64,000 nucleotides of DNA from Fomitopsis serialis (GCF_022376445.1 NW_025955037.1:1-64000); one strand, 5' to 3'; shown: positions 1 through 12,997, numbered from the stretch's first letter. Numbers and translations are program-made. The notes: generated by a model not told the origin, from the sequence alone.

Positions 1-1332
1 ACTAACCACGCGTCGAAGGGAGAAGCTGGCAACGGATATCCTCTGCGCCAAGACGTCAAACCCAAGTTCTGTGAAAGGACGTGTGGGGCGCAAGTGTCCT
101 CCAATGGATACAGGTCGCATAGGGCGCAACACGTCTCCGGGTGCACTCGATAGAAATACGAAAAAGACGGACATACGCGCCAAACGACAGAGAGCTTCAC
201 GCATCGCGACGCACAATGACTTGTTGATCGTTCTGGATATGTACCCGTTTTCGTGTTCTGTGCCCGCGTCCTGCAGTATGGGTTCTGCGTTGTCGATAGC
301 GACTAGAAACAGCGGGAGCTGCCGCTCAGGGCCTGTGGTCGAGAGACCGGTTTCGTTCATACCAGTCGTACCGCACATGGAGACATGTGTGAGGTGCTCC
401 CTCAGTTGGCGGCACGCTGCCCTGGGTGAGTAGGGCTCGGGAACGGGCTTTTCTTTGGTGCCCCTTGGACCAAAATATGTATAACGACTCAACACTTCCG
501 GGTAGCGTTCTTGCTACACGAACAACTATCAACAACGCTGGGCGCATATGTAGCGCAAAACGTACCTGTATAAGCGCCTTGGCATATACAATCACATCAT
601 CATAGAAGTCTGCTCGATAATTGTCGAAGTGATCGTCTGGCACTTCGTGCATCTTCTTGTTGAAGGATTTCAGCAGCGCGTCCATTCCCGAGGCACATTC
701 TTCCGGAAAGTCGCGCTCCAGTACAAGAAGAGTGTGCTGGAATAGAGCCTGGATGAAGGCACTGCAACGGTCAAAGGCAGTTCCATATTCGGACCAATCT
801 TTGAGCCATGAAAGAACATAGTCGTCCGGAGGAGGATGCAGAACTGGACGGAATATCAGGTGTGAAACGATGGTGGGTGTGGAGCATCTCTACCTGAGGA
901 CAACTTGGTCTTTCCGAGACGACGCACATTTTTGTATCCCAGGGACACAGGGATGACGAACATGCTCTCTGCAAGTGCACGTATCACGGTTGATTTTCCC
1001 GTCCCGGCGGATTGAACAACTGTTATGAATGGCTCACAAAACCCGCGCCTTGTAGAGTATTCTTGCAGCTCATGCACGAGATCCATATGGAGATCTCCTG
1101 GCACATAGTTCTCACTCCATGTAGCCCGTGCATACTGGCGAGCTGGTATCGGGAGATTGACAGTCAACACCACTGCAATGTTGTTTAAGATGTGTGAGCA
1201 GTTCTGCTCACCGACGTTGATTATGTGGCAATCATCCATTGGTGTAGTTCCGACAGTGATATTCACCAGATACCAGTACTTGGACCGTGACCGTAGGACG
1301 TCAGTACTTAGTAGTACAGCTCAAGTCGAATA
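1..1332 (-). CDS. P-loop NTPase, Crinkler-like family (partial, runs off left edge)
   Basis: Large cytosolic or host-directed P-loop NTPase of a family expanded in Agaricomycetes; the biochemical role is unknown. Exons read on the minus strand are about 1332-894, 843-566 and 513-1, with introns at 893-844 and 565-514 keeping frame. The P-loop QSAGTGKST lies near 1000. Next come the conserved L-H-P-P-P-D-D segment at the exon 2 start, a Walker-B-like strand (LFLVAIDNAEP, near 310) and the PFTELGFD block near 35. The frame is still open at base 1, so the C-terminal half lies outside the window. The 5' end is uncertain: the frame is open upstream of 1266 through an R-S-K-Y-W-Y segment to a possible acceptor near 1332, and any earlier exon was not found. 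It aligns block by block and intron by intron with the neighbour at 1954-5168, so the two are tandem paralogues. The Crinkler label is inference; the P-loop is seen. Confidence 0.7.
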
Positions 1333-1953
1333 GGAGCGGACTCGGAAGCGGCGCGGTTCTGACCTCTCAGTGAAAGCTTGACCGGTTGACCGCTGAAGCT
1401 CGCTGAAGCGCTGACGCGCGACGTGGCAATGAGCGCCCGTTTGCAGCGCAAACTAACCTAAACTAACTGCAGGACGCGGTGTCTAAGTATATACTTGATT
1501 ATCATCGACGGCGATACAGCAAATTGTGGCCCAACGTGATCCGGCTTTATCTCACTGTCTCGGAACGCACGCACTCAGTACTCAGTACTCGGCTCTTCAC
1601 GAGGTCAGTCTCTTGTTACGCTAGTTCCGCGACAAAATATGACTTGGATGTTGCGTGACGATACGATTACGAACGCCCAAGTCAATACCAACGTGAATTT
1701 ACTTAGTACTTAAAGATCGCCACGGTACGTCCGTACCATGATTAGGGCCCGTGTATGCGCTTTTCAGGATCGTTCCCCATGCTTTCATATGCCATTGGTA
1801 TGTAGCCATCAAGCAATACATTACATGAGTCATAGAACTTAGTATCAATCACGCCACAGCCTACTGCGGAGAGTGTACTACATGGCGGCCGATGCGACGT
1901 GTCCATGTCACTCTGCCGAAGATCGTGTAAGCCATCCCCTCTCCAGATTGATC

Positions 1954-4900
1954 CTAGGCTGCTCTACTCGCATCATAATCCTCAATGAAGCCATTCCAAT
2001 GCCGGAGTCCTGTGCCTGCACCTGGGGTCATAGACCTCATTTGATCGGCTTCGGCATCGCTTACACTTGCGTATAGCTTATCCCATCCATATGAGGCATC
2101 AAGAAGTGATTTCCAGACGTCCTGCGTCTGGGGGGTTATGGGCCCAAGTACTCTTGGAGACAATCCCGCGATCCATATGTCGTATGCGTCGAAGGTTTTT
2201 GTTTTTCCCGCATGTTTGCCATCTTCGAATTTGCTGACGATCTTCTCGGTCTTCGTTATGCGAACCTTGCTCTTGATATCGGGGACGGCAAGCGCAAACA
2301 CTATCCTTATGATCGGCTTCTGGGGCTGATGTGTAAAATTCCAAAATCCCGTGCGATAGGGGTCCATCGGGGCAAAGAGTGCATTTTTGACATTGTCACT
2401 GTATTTCTTATCGTTCTTGACCTGGACTAGAATTGGGTACAATGTGTCTTCCGACGCATGTGCTCCCGACACGAACGTCAGCGCGGCATCGACTCCACCG
2501 AAAGTGTTGGCGCAAAGTAGTGCAGCTCCACGTGCCAGCAGCCCGAGTAGATGATCAACTTGGAAAACATCCAGCTGCTGGGCTTTGATGAAGTGATTGA
2601 AGTGCATGAAGCAATCATCGAAATCCTGTGCAAAGGCATCGATCGTCTTCTGATCCTCGGCCTCAATCTCGGAAGGATCGGCTTTGAAGAGCTCCAGCAG
2701 TCCTGAAAAAAATGCATTCGTGGTCATGACAGGTCCAGGTACGTCATCTGAGTTGGTGCCGGCCGAGCTTGAAACCCACCAGGGCAGTTGTGATTTGACA
2801 GCTTCATCACGGGCGAGCGTCAGCAGGAGTGTCGCCAGAAGCTCACCACGTTCTCCTTTGTCAACAGCAAAACCGTCAAGGACAGATCTCAATGCCTTTG
2901 GTACGTTGAAGCGGCTCTGTTGCATGATCACATATGCCGCTTCCGCAAGAATTGGTTCTGAGGCTGAGAGTGTAACCATCGTCTCGAATGTTGGGTCAAC
3001 CTTGAGACAGAGTCGTAGATGACCTTCAACCTGTTCCCTCTCCTTGCATTGGGCCGTGTATGTTGTGCAATTGAGCTCGAGAGCCAGCCGTTGAGAGAGA
3101 CATGCCAACTGTTGTGCCAAAGTCAATGGCTCCATTCCATCAACATCATTAGCACATAGCAATTTCTGTTGAGCGAAGTGCAGAGTCCTGCGCATTGAGT
3201 CCTCTGTCGATGCATGAGCAGCATAATTTTCATATAAGGAGCCAAATCTGATTTTTGGAAACATCATATGAGTATCCCTGTTGCATGGTCAGAAGTATAG
3301 AACACCTACAGGGGACGACCAAGGTACGCCATCCACTGACCACTTGCAACGTAGGACAGTGCGAATCCTTTCTTAAGTGACAGTTTATGATTCGTAGCTA
3401 GTTGGTCAAGGCCAACACCCGTGAATGGGAGTACGGCATGGTATTTGCCCTCCATCACCCGTGCTGATGGGTCCTTCATCCTCGATGGAACCAAATTCGC
3501 AATTTTGCCAGTTGTTGACGTGAAAAGTGCGAAAATACTAAGGCCGTTGAGCCCACGCAAAGCCCTTCGAAGCTCCCCAAAAATTGACCATGTCCGGGCG
3601 AAGGCATGCTCGTCGACATTCAAGTTCCCTGATCCAAGACGCTCTCCATCACCCATCTGGTCAGTCAAGGTGTGTGACTCTTCGAATGCAAGGGTCACAA
3701 GAGGGTTCTGAAGCTCGGCAACCCGATTTTGCTCATACTCCGTGGCCTTGCTCCGTTTCTTCTGGCTGAGCCGTCCCTTAGCATCAGCACCTGCTGGCTG
3801 TTTCCCCTCAAAAACTTGTTTTAGGATGCCAGTGAGGGTTTTGCAGGACTTAGCAGCCTGATCCATAGATATTTCTGGATATTCCTCCTCCGCGACACTG
3901 TTCTCTGAAAACTTGGGATGTTTGTAGCCGGTCTGATGCAGATTTTGCTAGTTATGCAATGGCCCCATTAGTTACTGAAAAGATCGAAATCAAGGCAAGT
4001 CGTCATACCTCAGTGGAATATTGTTCGGCCAATGTGAGCACCTTCGAATAGAAGGCTCGTCTGAACTCGCCATGTCTTGCGAACGTCATACCATCTGACA
4101 TTGTCAACCGGAACATACTGGCCAATGCTGATAGACCAGCCTCCCGTGCTTCCTTGAAATAGTCTCCTTGAATAATAGCTATAGCATGGTCAAACAGAGC
4201 ACGCAGAAATGCGCAACATCGTCTGAATGTGTCTTTCTGTGTCTTTCCCGAACTCAGGAAGAACAAGACAACTTCGTCGCCAGGAGGATATCCTATATAA
4301 CTGATTATCAGTAGTGCATTCAGTTGAATGAATGAGGGCGCAGTACCAGTCCCATTTGCGCTGAGGTTCAACGGAATAACAAAATGTGATTCCGAGACCT
4401 TGTCTATCAGTCGCGACTTGCCAACGCCTGTCGACTGGATAATTGCTGAATAAGGGGTAAATACTTCCGTGCTGACTTTGGATTTGGTTGGGTTATAGCT
4501 TGTGTTGAGATACGTCCACAACGCCTTATGCGCATCGCCCTGGAACTCGGAATTCCAAGATGCCTCGGTTGCTTGATGTCATAGTTTCAGTCATTCGTGC
4601 CAGATCTCTCAGAAGCATGTTGACGTACCTTTGATCTGTATTCTGGGGTCATCAATGCTCGTTTCGAAGACACGATCTCGAGCTATAACGACCGATGAGC
4701 ACGATACGTAGTAGGCCTTGCAAAGATGAATTTTTACCAAGGACGGCTTGACCGTGATCAGGGACTTTCCGCAACTCCGCTATAACGGCTATGGTCAGAA
4801 CTGTCAGGGCAGTAGCAGATCGGCAACCAACGTTGGTCAATAAAATATGCCCAGGTCTCCGGCCCATTCTCGTCGGTCGCGGCTCTGAAGAGTTCAGAGT

Positions 4901-5168
4901 ATGCATTGATTCTGTCTTGAGATAATTTTGAGGTTAGCTGCTTGATTTCCGGGCGTCCTGCTGTTTTGATAGTGTTGGCTATCGATGTTCCCTGAAACCA
5001 CGACACCACGGTGTAAATGACTTGTCCGAGGATGTCGGGCGAGAGCGGATGAGAGTCGGCTTTGAGACGTCCGATGTCGTCCTTGATGTTTTTGTCTACT
5101 GTCTCCTGATCTTCGACAGACAGTGCTTCAAATTGACGCGGTTTCTGACCTTGACTCTGGTGAGACAT
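1954..5168 (-). CDS. P-loop NTPase with C-terminal nuclease-like region, Crinkler-like family
   Basis: Protein of about 1,000 aa from at least five exons: 5168 to about 4828, about 4775-4629, 4571-4009, 3947-3310 and 3247-1954. The last three junctions keep frame exactly; the first intron's borders are uncertain. The chosen start is the first ATG (MSHQSQ). The N-terminal domain is followed by a K-A-Y-Y-V segment matching the paralogue at the left edge, then a P-loop QSTGVGKSR (near 4430), a Y-P-P-G-D segment and the PFTGVGLD block (near 3425). The exon 4-5 join restores the family's G-R-P-L-F-G-S-L-Y-E sequence. The C-terminal 430 aa contain a P-I-L-V-Q-V-K-N strand (near 2430), which resembles the ExK/QxK strand of a PD-(D/E)XK nuclease, as in NTPase-REase Crinklers (family knowledge; assignment inferred). 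It could be a fungal effector-like or inter-allelic defence NTPase. The call of a P-loop gene is firm; the function is not. Confidence 0.75.
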
Positions 5169-5267
5169 GGTCGAGAGGTGTTGATTGAATGCAGACACAA
5201 GTAGTTGGGGTGACTCGGAGATGCTTGTGCACGAACTTGAACGCTGTTGAAGGTTCCACAAACCTGC

Positions 5268-5280
5268 ATCTTTATATACC
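5268..5280 (-). promoter_or_regulatory. TATA box of the P-loop NTPase gene
   Basis: On the minus strand the sequence reads GGGTATATAAAG about 100 nt upstream of the ATG at 5168. This spacing and sequence fit a core promoter TATA element. It is assigned by position only. Confidence 0.4.
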
Positions 5281-5299
5281 CGTAGCACTGCGCCACATC

Positions 5300-7400
5300 G
5301 TCAACTCGAGTGTTGTATCGGATACCGTGGCGCTGTTGGAAATGTCGACCACATGCGAGGGACAAAAGTATATTAGTTCACGTCAGCAGAGACAACAAGC
5401 TCTACTGATGGGCGATGCGATGAAACATATTACTCACACTTGTATAGCAAACAATAGGTTGTCTCGAGATCGAGACTGTTTACGAAACGTTCTTTCCATG
5501 TTTTTCCCGTGCATAGTTGCATTCGTGTCGGAGAGTGCCACCCGCTGATAGTGCACCCACAGTACAACAACACGCATGCTACACGTACCACGGCTGCGAT
5601 GCAGAAGGCCGCCCAGCTACAACGCACACAATCAGCATCAATTTTCGATTGTAACTATTTAATCGCACCCACGTCGTAACGTACACAGTCAACAGTGGTC
5701 GCCTTGTCATCCGAAAATTCGGATTGGTTGGTCCAACAATTTATCTTCTTGTTATCGATGTTGTTCGTTCAAGCATACTAAGCCACGACAAACAACAACA
5801 GACATCAGTTGGTATCACAACCTGGAGGACCCACGGAGTGGCGGGCAGCGCTATCGCGCGTTACAGACGGTTGCCGTGCTGTACCCCGTCCTATTGGAGG
5901 CAAGATTAGCTGCTCGCCACGGTGTGAAACGCAGAGGCATAACAAGTACGTCTTGATCGAATATCGAGGGGCATGACCGCCCGTCAGTGCCCGGCGGGTC
6001 CCCTACCACAGTGGCGCAGCGGTTCAATGACATCTTGCTCTGATGAAGTACAGTCACGCACATCGATGAGCTTGTACACCTGTCAATTACAGCATTAGTC
6101 CCGTTACCGTATTGCGTTCAAAACACGGCGTACTAGCAACAGTGCGTTCAGCCTGACTATCCACTGATTGGAAGTATTACCACGCTTACCCATCAAATCC
6201 ATCGCGGACGGTGGCTCGCTTGAGGGTGCCCGGGATGTGATGATACAGTCACAAAAGAGAGACTGCCTTTATGATTGAACTGATCTATCGGTTGGCAAGC
6301 AACGACACACAACAATAGCCCATGCTGTTTCAAGTTACTCTGAACCCGACCGTGTTTCAAAATTTCATGCCCCAACAGCCTGAAAGCTCGGCGTCACATA
6401 CGGGTTGCTGACGTGCACGTGAAGTCTTTACGACGGAAAAGATATAACAAAGAAGTCTCACCTTCGACAAACAGGGTGGTCGAGTTGGGCTACAGATACC
6501 CGTACTCATCCACAGATTAGCTTCCCTAGCATCAGCGGTCAGCCCATAGGACGGACTTGAGTGAAGGGTATTCGTACCATGTCACATCTCGGACTGCGTG
6601 CACGCACTACTGGCCTTCGCAGGCTCAATGTCACATTAGACTTCACAGAGGCTGTCCGGCCCCGTGTATGTTGCTAGAAAATTGATAAAGTGAGGTTGAG
6701 TGACGCGCGCTGAAGAAGACACTGGCATACGTACTAGGTTCGCGTCAATAAGCCAGTTGGTTCTCCTTTCGGGATGCAAGTACTTTTCGCCATACTCTAA
6801 TCGCACTAACCTCGTCGTGCTTCGTCAAAATTCGTCCGCTGCCTCGGAAGATCCGCAGAACCTAGGTATCTCGTACCCATGACTCAGACGAGCTCTGGGT
6901 GCTGACAAACACCCTGGACCCCCTTCAGGGTTGAAATCCCTTTCAGCCAGTTCGACTCGGGAGCGGCGAGCTGAGATCTACATAACATACCCAACGCGCT
7001 GACCGCGGCCGATAGAAGACTCCGACAAGGTGCCATCGTATTTGCGTAGCCAAAGAGGATAGATTGCAATATTTTCTTCTTGGTGCTCGCGCGCCGTCAG
7101 AGTGTCTTCACCAAGTCTTCACGCGCACGAGTCGCGCGACATGTACACAGCACCGCCGTGCTGACTGCATGAACTCGTAGGAAGATCAAGACACCGAGAT
7201 CCGGATCCCTCATATATCGGCGGTCATAGTATGCTGCACAACTTGCTTGACGTACCTACGACCCGCTTCATGGAATCAACGGTATACTTAGACTGAAAGG
7301 ATCGTGCTCGTCGCTCGACGTTCGAGGTTCGCGAACGCGCGGGCGCGTTACTTAGTCGTCACGTGAGCGTTTCTCGACGCGTGGGGAACGCGGCCTGAGC
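5300..7400. other. Intergenic region, no supported gene
   Basis: I see only short ORFs in all frames with no consistent splice model, no recognisable domain and no clear repeat. The last 150 bases (CT-rich, with TTCCTCAGCCTCACCC-type tracts near 7430) look like the ATG7 promoter and 5' UTR. Confidence 0.5.
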
Positions 7401-7516
7401 CTGCTCCATTCAGCCTCAGCCCTTCCTCAGCCTCACCCTTTGATCCTTCGTCGCGCGACTGTACCACCACATTCTCCCCGTCGAGACTGCCGGGACGGAA
7501 CCTCTACTCAGAGCTC

Positions 7517-10500
7517 ATGCCCATAGTACAATTTGCGCCGTTCTCGTCTCTCGTCCAACCGGCATTCTGGCACGCGCTCACGGACTTCAAGATCGATGTG
7601 CTCCGGCTCTCTGACGATGCCATAACGATCCATGGCTCGTATGCCGCCGGTCGATCCGTCAAGGATCGCGAGTCTGGCGCCGAAATAGCGCTCGGATGTA
7701 ATCTCACAGTCGGTGGCGAGTCGTTCTCGAAGGCGGATAAGTGAGTGGCGGAACTGTATCCCTCGAGTGGACGCATGACCTGTGTTTTGCAGACCACCAG
7801 CTCATTCAGCGTTGGTGACTGGCGTGTTCAAGAACTACAATACCGTCGAAGAGTTCAAAGCAGCAGACAAGACCGCGCTGTTTGCACAAGTGTCGGACGA
7901 GGTACGTGTTCGTTCCACTCTGAGTCTCTCCCACTGCCAATGGACCTACGCGCATATATGGTGTATGTGGGATTGTACTGCGTCGTCAATCGCTGCGTCA
8001 TCCAATGAGTTGAGGATCGCGATGAGCTAGATCCCCTGGGTTTTCGGGTAGCATCACGGCGATGAGCGCATGGATCCTCGCTCTCATGTCTGGACGCACG
8101 GAACCACCGCAATGAGTTTGTACCAGTCACAAATTCGCAGTTCTCGTGGTGTCGCCGGGCCAGCAAGACTTGGAGCGCGAGCACTACCAAGGAGACTACG
8201 GACGTCGTACTCCTTGTGTCTTCTGCAGCGTTAGTGTCCGCTACCTTGATAACAACCTGAGCACTGGTTCGTACTGTTCGCCAGCCCGGGTGAGACAGCG
8301 GCAGTGTCAGTAATGCTTCCTTGTTTCCGTTGTTGACATGTTGGCGAGGAAGGCGAGTGAGCAGCTGCAGGCTAGTCCCTGCATGTGAATGATTCAGTAA
8401 CCTCACATGTGCACGCCCAACCGACGATCTCTGCCTGACAACCGCTCTTCATAGATCTGGAAGACCATAACGGTAGAGCGGACGACGGCGCGGCTCAACC
8501 ACTTTCTGCTCATCACCTTCGCGGATCTCAAGAAGTACAAGTACTACTACTGGTTTGCCTTCCCCGCCTTCGTAGTCAAGCCTGCATGGGAGATCCAGGA
8601 AGACTGGAAGGCCGCGTCAGAAGAGTTCAGCGACTCCTTCGTACGTCGACTGTTGGCTCATGTCATTTCTCATGTGCGCATTGACGAACCACGCATTCAG
8701 CTATCTGCGATTGAAGCGACACAACTGGCTGCTCCACGAGCTTTCTTCCTCGTCCGGCCGAAGGCAGGCAGCGACGCGCCCGAGATCGCGCCCGTGGAAG
8801 AGTACGACCAATTCTTCGCCAACGTCGCCCCCGAGCAACGCACCATCGCCTTCCTCGACCCCTCCGCGACGCCCTCCAACCCTGGCTGGCCACTGCGCAA
8901 CCTCCTGACCTACCTCCATACCCTCCACCCAGCACCGTCGTACCGCATCCTATGCTGGCGCGACTCCGAGCGCCCCTCTAGCGCACCGTTCAAGAGCCGC
9001 TTCGGCGTCGTCTCCCAGGGTACCGGCGACGTTGCGGTGAAGACGGAGAAGCCCGCAGCGGTGGGCTGGGAGAAGAACGTCCAGGGCAAGCTGGGCCCGC
9101 GCGTGGCCGACTTGGCGCCGATGATGGACCCAACGAGGTGAGCTATCCACTTAGATATGGGGTCGGTTGTATGCTCATGCGTGTATGCGCAAGGCTTGCG
9201 GACCAGGCCGTGGACCTGAACCTGAAGCTCATGCGGTGGCGCATCCTGCCCGCGCTCGACCTTGAGAAGGTCGCGAACACGCGGTGTCTCCTCTTGGGTG
9301 CCGGCACGCTCGGGTGCTATGTGGCGCGCACGCTGATGGTTCGTCGTCCGCCCATCGGGCATCTGGTATCCTTCTGACATCGTTCATCTGCGACAGGGCT
9401 GGGGCGTTCGCACCATCACCTTCGTCGACTCCGCCCGCGTCTCGTTCTCGAACCCCGTCCGCCAGCCGCTGTTCGAGTTCGAGGACTGCCTGAACGGCGG
9501 GAAGCCCAAGGCGGCGTGCGCGGCCGAGCGGCTCAAGAAGATCTTCCCCGGCGTCGTACGTAGATCCCCCACCCGTCTGCCTGTCTTGTCGAGTCTCACA
9601 CTACCCCCGCGACAGAACTCCTCCGGCCACAGCCTGAGCATCCCGATGCCGGGCCACCCGATCCCGCCCGCGTCCGTCGAGCAGGCGAAGAAGGACGTGG
9701 CGGCGCTCGAGAAGCTCGTGGACGAGCACGACGTCGTGTTCCTGCTCATGGACTCGCGCGAGAGCCGGTGGCTCCCGACCGTGATGGGCGCGGCCAAGGG
9801 CAAGGTCGTCATGAACGCCGCGCTCGGGTTCGACACCTTCCTCGTCATGCGTCACGGCGTCCGCGCGACGCTCGCGAAGGGGGACCGCCTTGGGTGCTAC
9901 TACTGCAACGACATCGTCGCGCCTGCGGACGTGCGTGTTGGGTGGCTGTATGCGTCGTGGAAACCTGCTGACCTCCGTGTGTGCAGTCGTTGACTGACAG
10001 GACGCTCGACCAGATGTGTACCGTCACTAGGCCTGGCCTGGCGTCGATCGCCGCGTCGACCGCGGTGGAGGTGCTCGTCTCGCTCCTGCAGCACCCTGAC
10101 GGGTACGTTCGCGCACTGCAGCCGTGATCTCATCTCATTGCTCGGGCTTACAGCATCAACGCGCCCGCCCCGCCGCCGCAGAACCAAGGCGGCGAACCCG
10201 CGCCGGGGACGGAAGGCGTGTTGGGCATCGTCCCGCACCAGCTCCGCGGCTTCCTCGCGCAGTTCCGGAACATGCCCATCACGGGTGCCGCCTACGATAG
10301 GTGCACAGGGTGCAGCGAGACGGTGAGCCCGTGCGGCACAGCGTGCAGCCAGATTCGAGCTTACGCGAGCGTGTAGGTCATCAAGGCGTACGAGACGGAG
10401 GGCTTCGGGATGCTCCTGAAGGCGTTCAACGAACAGGGCTTCCTCGAGACCTTGACGGGGCTCGACAAGCTGTATGATGAGGGCGAGGCGGCGCTCGAGG

Positions 10501-10541
10501 CTGTCGGGTGGGACGAGGATGAGGGCGAGGACGACTTTTGA
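7517..10541 (+). CDS. ATG7: ATG7, E1-like ubiquitin-like-modifier activating enzyme
   Basis: ATG7 is the cytosolic E1 of macroautophagy. It adenylates Atg8 and Atg12, holds each as a thioester, and passes them to Atg3 and Atg10. Ten exons keep frame throughout: 7517-7740, 7793-7901, 8455-8640, 8701-9137, 9194-9338, 9397-9555, 9616-9930, 9987-10102, 10154-10322 and 10377-10541. The N-terminal domain opens with [15 protein letters not shown] and contains the [15 protein letters not shown] core. The adenylation domain has the [13 protein letters not shown] nucleotide-binding loop (9295-9338), [17 protein letters not shown] and the CYYCND zinc-site cysteines. The catalytic cysteine is in QMCTVTRPG (about 10018). 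The second zinc pair CTGC is at 10303-10315, and the C-terminus is acidic (E-D-D-F). Length (about 675 aa) fits the family. The second intron is unusually long (7902-8454, 553 nt). The start ATG fits the conserved N-terminus. Confidence 0.97.
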
Positions 10542-11953
10542 TAGATCTCATGTCAATGATAACGACGGAATGCGAAGAAGGCTGGTCGGAATGTAAGTCA
10601 GTGTTGTACTCATACCCGTCGCAGTGTAACGTTGGCCCACATGTATGTTTGCTATACCCTGTATCGATTGCTTCACGTTGCTTTGAGTGCACGTATAGAT
10701 GCGAATAGATGTGACGAGATATGTGCCGCGGGCTCAGCCAAGGTTGTTTCCCGCATCTCGAGACGCGTCGAACCTATCGTATATCACCTGATCTGATCAT
10801 AAGAGCCTCCGTGTACTCATTACGAACGCTTCCAGCGCCAGCGTGTGTGGCTGTTCAGGGAAGTGAGCTACTATCACTGTACCAGAAGTGCAATTTTCGC
10901 GCTTTTTCCTCTCTGCAGGACGAACCGCTCACCGGAAGCTCTCGGAGTTTGCACTGACGGATTCCTGAGGTCTGAATATATGGTGTATGATTTTACAGGC
11001 CTTGTCCAGGGAGTATGAGAGGGATGCCGAGAGGGAGCAAGGATTGGAACAGTAATGCAACTCTTCTCCGAGGCTCGTCACAGTTCCTGTCACACTGCCG
11101 AGTGTTGCCGAGTGTTGCCGACTGTGGCTATTGTGGCTGCACGGCGATACAGCAATGCAACCAACATGTTCATGCCACCTTGTGCTATCCCAAACACCTT
11201 TTTCAGTTGCTGGAGAGGCTGTGGATGTATCTATATTATTGTAATGATACTCAGAGGACCGGCATCCCTTACAGTATAGTAAGTCATAATGTTGAAAGCC
11301 ATAACGAGTCGACTACTTCGACTCAGGAGATACTATACACCGGTCCTCCCTCATTTCACGAGTTCTATCTTTCTCCAGTAGTTAGTAGCTCCCCCGCGTG
11401 TCAAATGGAGGGTGGCATGGCCAGTAATGCGTGCAATGCCTTGTCCAGCGGGCGAGCAACAGTAGTGCAACTGCTGCGATCGTAACCGCATATGGTAACT
11501 GATAAGGAGCGGAGTTGAGATTGCTGATCTTGGGTGGCTTTCCGTCACGCTCTGACCACCGCTCAGACGTCTTTCCTGCTCAGAAGTCGCAACAAGAGAC
11601 GAAAGGCTTCGGAAAAATATGAGGAACATATTATATGGTAGTTCAATGCACTTTTGAGACCCACAGATGAAGCGCCCAAGGGATGCGGTCAGCCGAGACT
11701 GTACCAGTGCGATTATTGAGGCGCGGAAGGCATTCATCGATTTCTTCTCCTCAAATGCGCTACACATTCAATTCATCAAAGTGCACATAAACATTGAGTA
11801 CGAAGTAAAGAACATTGTACAAAAATCCCAGAATATTTAACGGGACGGATGAAATGGGAGTTGAGTAATTGCATTACTGTCGCGATTGCATTGCAGGGCC
11901 ACTGATAGTATATGCGCCTCAAAACAGGACTCCTGGGCAGCTGGAAGGTTGCC
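10542..11953. other. Intergenic region with a small foldback
   Basis: Between ATG7 and the kinase-like gene I find no convincing coding exon; the ORFs are short, cysteine-rich and match no family I know. A roughly 95-bp foldback lies at 11256-11350, with arms GAGGACCGG and CCGGTCCTC and an inner GTATAGTA/TACTATAC pair. Confidence 0.45.
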
Positions 11954-12997
11954 TTATTCATCGCGCTCCACTGCATCGAATAACTCCTTTCTGTCGTTCA
12001 TCATCGTCTCGTACTTGTCGATAGCTGCTGCTATCAGCGCGAGACCTTCTTCCCTAGTGGTCTTCATGATGTCGTCGACACTCTCCCAGTAACTCTCCAA
12101 CGGCTCTCCAGTGTAGTACAACGGCGTCCCCAGCTTCGGGACCTGGAGCCTCGCTGAAAACGGATAGACATCGTCAATATGAGATGTTCCCAGGCGCTCA
12201 AGTGCAGATGTTTACTGACTATTGTACCACGCCCATGCATCTTCAGCGACGGCCCGCAGCTCTCCACAGAACGGATAATGGCCTGGAATAGGAGACGGGA
12301 TGTCAAACTTGATTTCCGGGCTCCTGCACGCATTCATGTGGTAGCGTGCGCTGGAGAAGTCGACTATGCAAGGCTGGCCAGTCGGACGACGTATTATATC
12401 TTCGGACTTGTATGATCCGCCCTTTATGATATTGACCGGCCGCGAGTGCAGCTTCTCGAATGCCCTCACAGCTGCCTCTCTGTCGACATCGCCACAGCGA
12501 CGAAGATATGATGAGGCTCGGGCGGTAGACTGGGAGAGGACGGACTCGTACCTGAACGATCTCTTCTGGTTCCGCAGCGCACTCGGCAACGCATCCCCAC
12601 AGTACTCCAGCACCAGGCACGTCACTGCATCGTCTTCCGAACCTCCTTGAAAGAGTCCATAGTAGTTCGGCATCTCGCTGCCTCGAAGCACGGCGGTCGC
12701 TTGGGCTTCGTAGAACTTAGCCTCATGGCGCAGTCTCTCCCCTCCGCTGCTCCCCACGGCCATCTTACAGACGACCTTGCTTGCATCAGACCTCAGCTTG
12801 TGCAAGTAGAGGGTGTTGTTCGTTTCGTGTGAGTAGTGAAAGTGGTGTGGAAGCGAGGAGTCGGAGATGTGAAGCAAATCGTGCAGCATTTGACCACTGC
12901 GGCCGTCAGAGTCTGCGCCCTGAGGTGGGACGAGACGCATGTACTGAAATACCTTCCTCAGATATTCATCTTGGAGCTGGCGCTGGGTCTTATCCAT
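11954..12997 (-). CDS. Protein kinase-like domain protein
   Basis: Two exons, 12997-12220 and 12153-11954, with an intron of 66 nt; the protein is 325 aa. The first ATG in frame is MDKTQR at 12997. Kinase-like landmarks are visible in order: an invariant-Lys candidate in V-V-C-K-M (near 12755), an alphaC-Glu candidate in H-E-A-K-F-Y-E, a hinge-like L-V-L-E-Y-C-G, a catalytic-loop position reading L-H-S-R-P-V-N-I instead of HRD, and a metal-binding position reading I-V-D-F-S-S-A instead of DFG. The C-terminal exon is mostly helical and charged (EERD-like end). This is a fungal kinase-fold protein related to small kinase-like families common in Agaricomycetes. The HRD loss makes catalysis doubtful. 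It is divergent from, and adjacent to, the deaminase gene, with starts 147 bp apart, so the two share a promoter region. Confidence 0.75.

Noticed and set aside
1437..1465. AACTAACCTAAACTAAC run resembling degenerate telomere repeat
   Set aside because: Only two or three imperfect units, internal to gene-bearing sequence.
7855..8406. 183-codon minus-strand ORF opposite the ATG7 second intron
   Set aside because: Arg/Ser-rich composition, no motif, and it overlaps the intron and exon of a certain gene.
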